DNA of 64,000 nt from Nitrospirota bacterium (lineage in GTDB: Bacteria > Nitrospirota > Nitrospiria > Nitrospirales > Nitrospiraceae): assembly GCA_028876065.1 (NCBI GenBank), contig JAGWTI010000002.1, positions 1 through 64,000 on the forward strand, written 5' to 3'. The notes beneath the pieces were generated by a model, which saw only the letters and a program-made list of their open reading frames with translations, was not told the origin of the DNA and did not search any database. A program made the position numbers and the translations under genes. Shown here piece after piece: positions 63,552 through 64,000 of this stretch (positions are counted from its first letter, which is position 1; the number at the start of each line of letters is the position of its first letter).

Positions 63552-64000
63552 ATGCCCAAGCGGCCCGGCACGAAAACAGCTTTAACCCCGACCGAACGCG
63601 AAGACCTCTTCTATGAATTCCTGGCGGGGGAAGCCCGCTCGTCGCTGTTGACGTCCATCGTCCAGATGGGCCTGCCCGCGCTGTTGGCGGACCGCGGCCC
63701 GATGACCGAACAGGACATCATCGACGCGCTGGCCTTGCATCCGCAGCGCGGCCGCAAATGGCTGCTCCTGCTCCGATACGTGAACCTGCTCGAAGAAGCC
63801 CCTAAACATACTCCCCGGGCGACGCCCAGATACGGCAACAGCCCCCTCGTCCAAGCCCTCTTCATGGAGAACGGCCGCGGCGGGTATTTTTATCGGGATT
63901 TCTTGCGTTACTGGAACCGGTCCCGGTCCCACGACATCGCGCATGTCTTGCGCGGCGGCCCGGTCCCCGAATCCGTGCCCTATCCTCCCAAGACCATGGA
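63552..64000 (+). CDS. Putative SAM-dependent O-methyltransferase, N-terminal part (truncated by the window)
   Basis: Open from ATG 63552 (AGGAACC upstream) to the right edge, 149 codons visible. The first part, FYEFLAGEARSSLLTSIVQMGLPALLADRG, PMTEQDIIDALALHPQRGRKWLLLLRYVNLLEE and GNSPLVQALFMENGRGGYFYRDFLRYW, has the winged-helix dimerisation domain layout of plant- and BchU-type O-methyltransferases. The SAM-binding motif would be to the right of the window. Divergent to the HEAT-repeat run; function unknown. Confidence 0.6.
   Translation, partial: MPKRPGTKTALTPTEREDLFYEFLAGEARSSLLTSIVQMGLPALLADRGPMTEQDIIDALALHPQRGRKWLLLLRYVNLLEEAPKHTPRATPRYGNSPLVQALFMENGRGGYFYRDFLRYWNRSRSHDIAHVLRGGPVPESVPYPPKTM

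Overview
The window is a GC-rich bacterial chromosome segment with dense, mostly co-directional gene runs. No phage genes, insertion sequences or CRISPR arrays were seen. The gene mix suggests a member of Nitrospirota, probably Nitrospira-like: a citramalate synthase, the phosphoglycerate-mutase-like 'proposed homoserine kinase' family in the threonine cluster, type IV pilus tip genes, a stand-alone Alvin-type ferredoxin, a secreted blue-copper protein and HEAT-repeat gene arrays. This assignment is inference from gene content; there is no rRNA in the window.

Layout. 1-140: minus-strand promoter, fluoride riboswitch and overlapping terminator for a gene beyond the left edge. 176-7275: PAP2 phosphatase, beta-propeller protein, M1 peptidase, FtsY, YbeY and PhoH (minus). 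7371-20200: type IV pilus region with two consecutive minor-pilin operons. The first carries PilY1 and a small PilY2-like protein, the second a large PilX-like protein; prepilin peptidase follows. Both operons have a sigma-54-like element at the same distance from the first start codon. 20426-24818: LuxR-type regulator, RlmB, CysRS, SurE, a possible structured RNA, tRNA-Pro(GGG), a MerR-type regulator and an IHF/HU protein. 24982-32752: amino-acid operon alaC-hom-thrC-(PGM-like)-lysC-cimA (transcribed right to left). 33025-40114: plus-strand operon pdxJ, acpS, nnr, tsaE, HIT, lapA, mutS, closed by a strong terminator. 40169-41406: two secreted proteins of unknown function with their own promoter. 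41685-51688: M16 peptidase, pnp, rpsO, truB, rbfA, DUF503, infB, nusA, rimP, the classical translation/RNA operon, with leader hairpins before rimP and pnp. 51895-57994: class IV aminotransferase, chagasin-like protein, Rieske protein, DUF192 protein, ferredoxin, small secreted protein, cupredoxin, membrane spermidine-synthase-like protein and CBS protein. 58222-64000: UDP-glucose dehydrogenase, four HEAT-repeat genes and a truncated methyltransferase at the right edge.

The most unusual observations are: (i) the PGM-like protein in the threonine operon has lost most recognisable active-site residues of its family although the rest is well conserved; (ii) two intergenic elements are built of degenerate heptamers in inverted arrangement; (iii) PilY1 has a His/Cys-rich insertion in its von Willebrand A domain; (iv) four HEAT-repeat genes stand in a row; (v) an uncharacterised secreted two-gene unit has a near-consensus promoter; (vi) a fluoride riboswitch with complete expression platform lies at the left edge. 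Function statements come from motifs read by eye; no database search was run.
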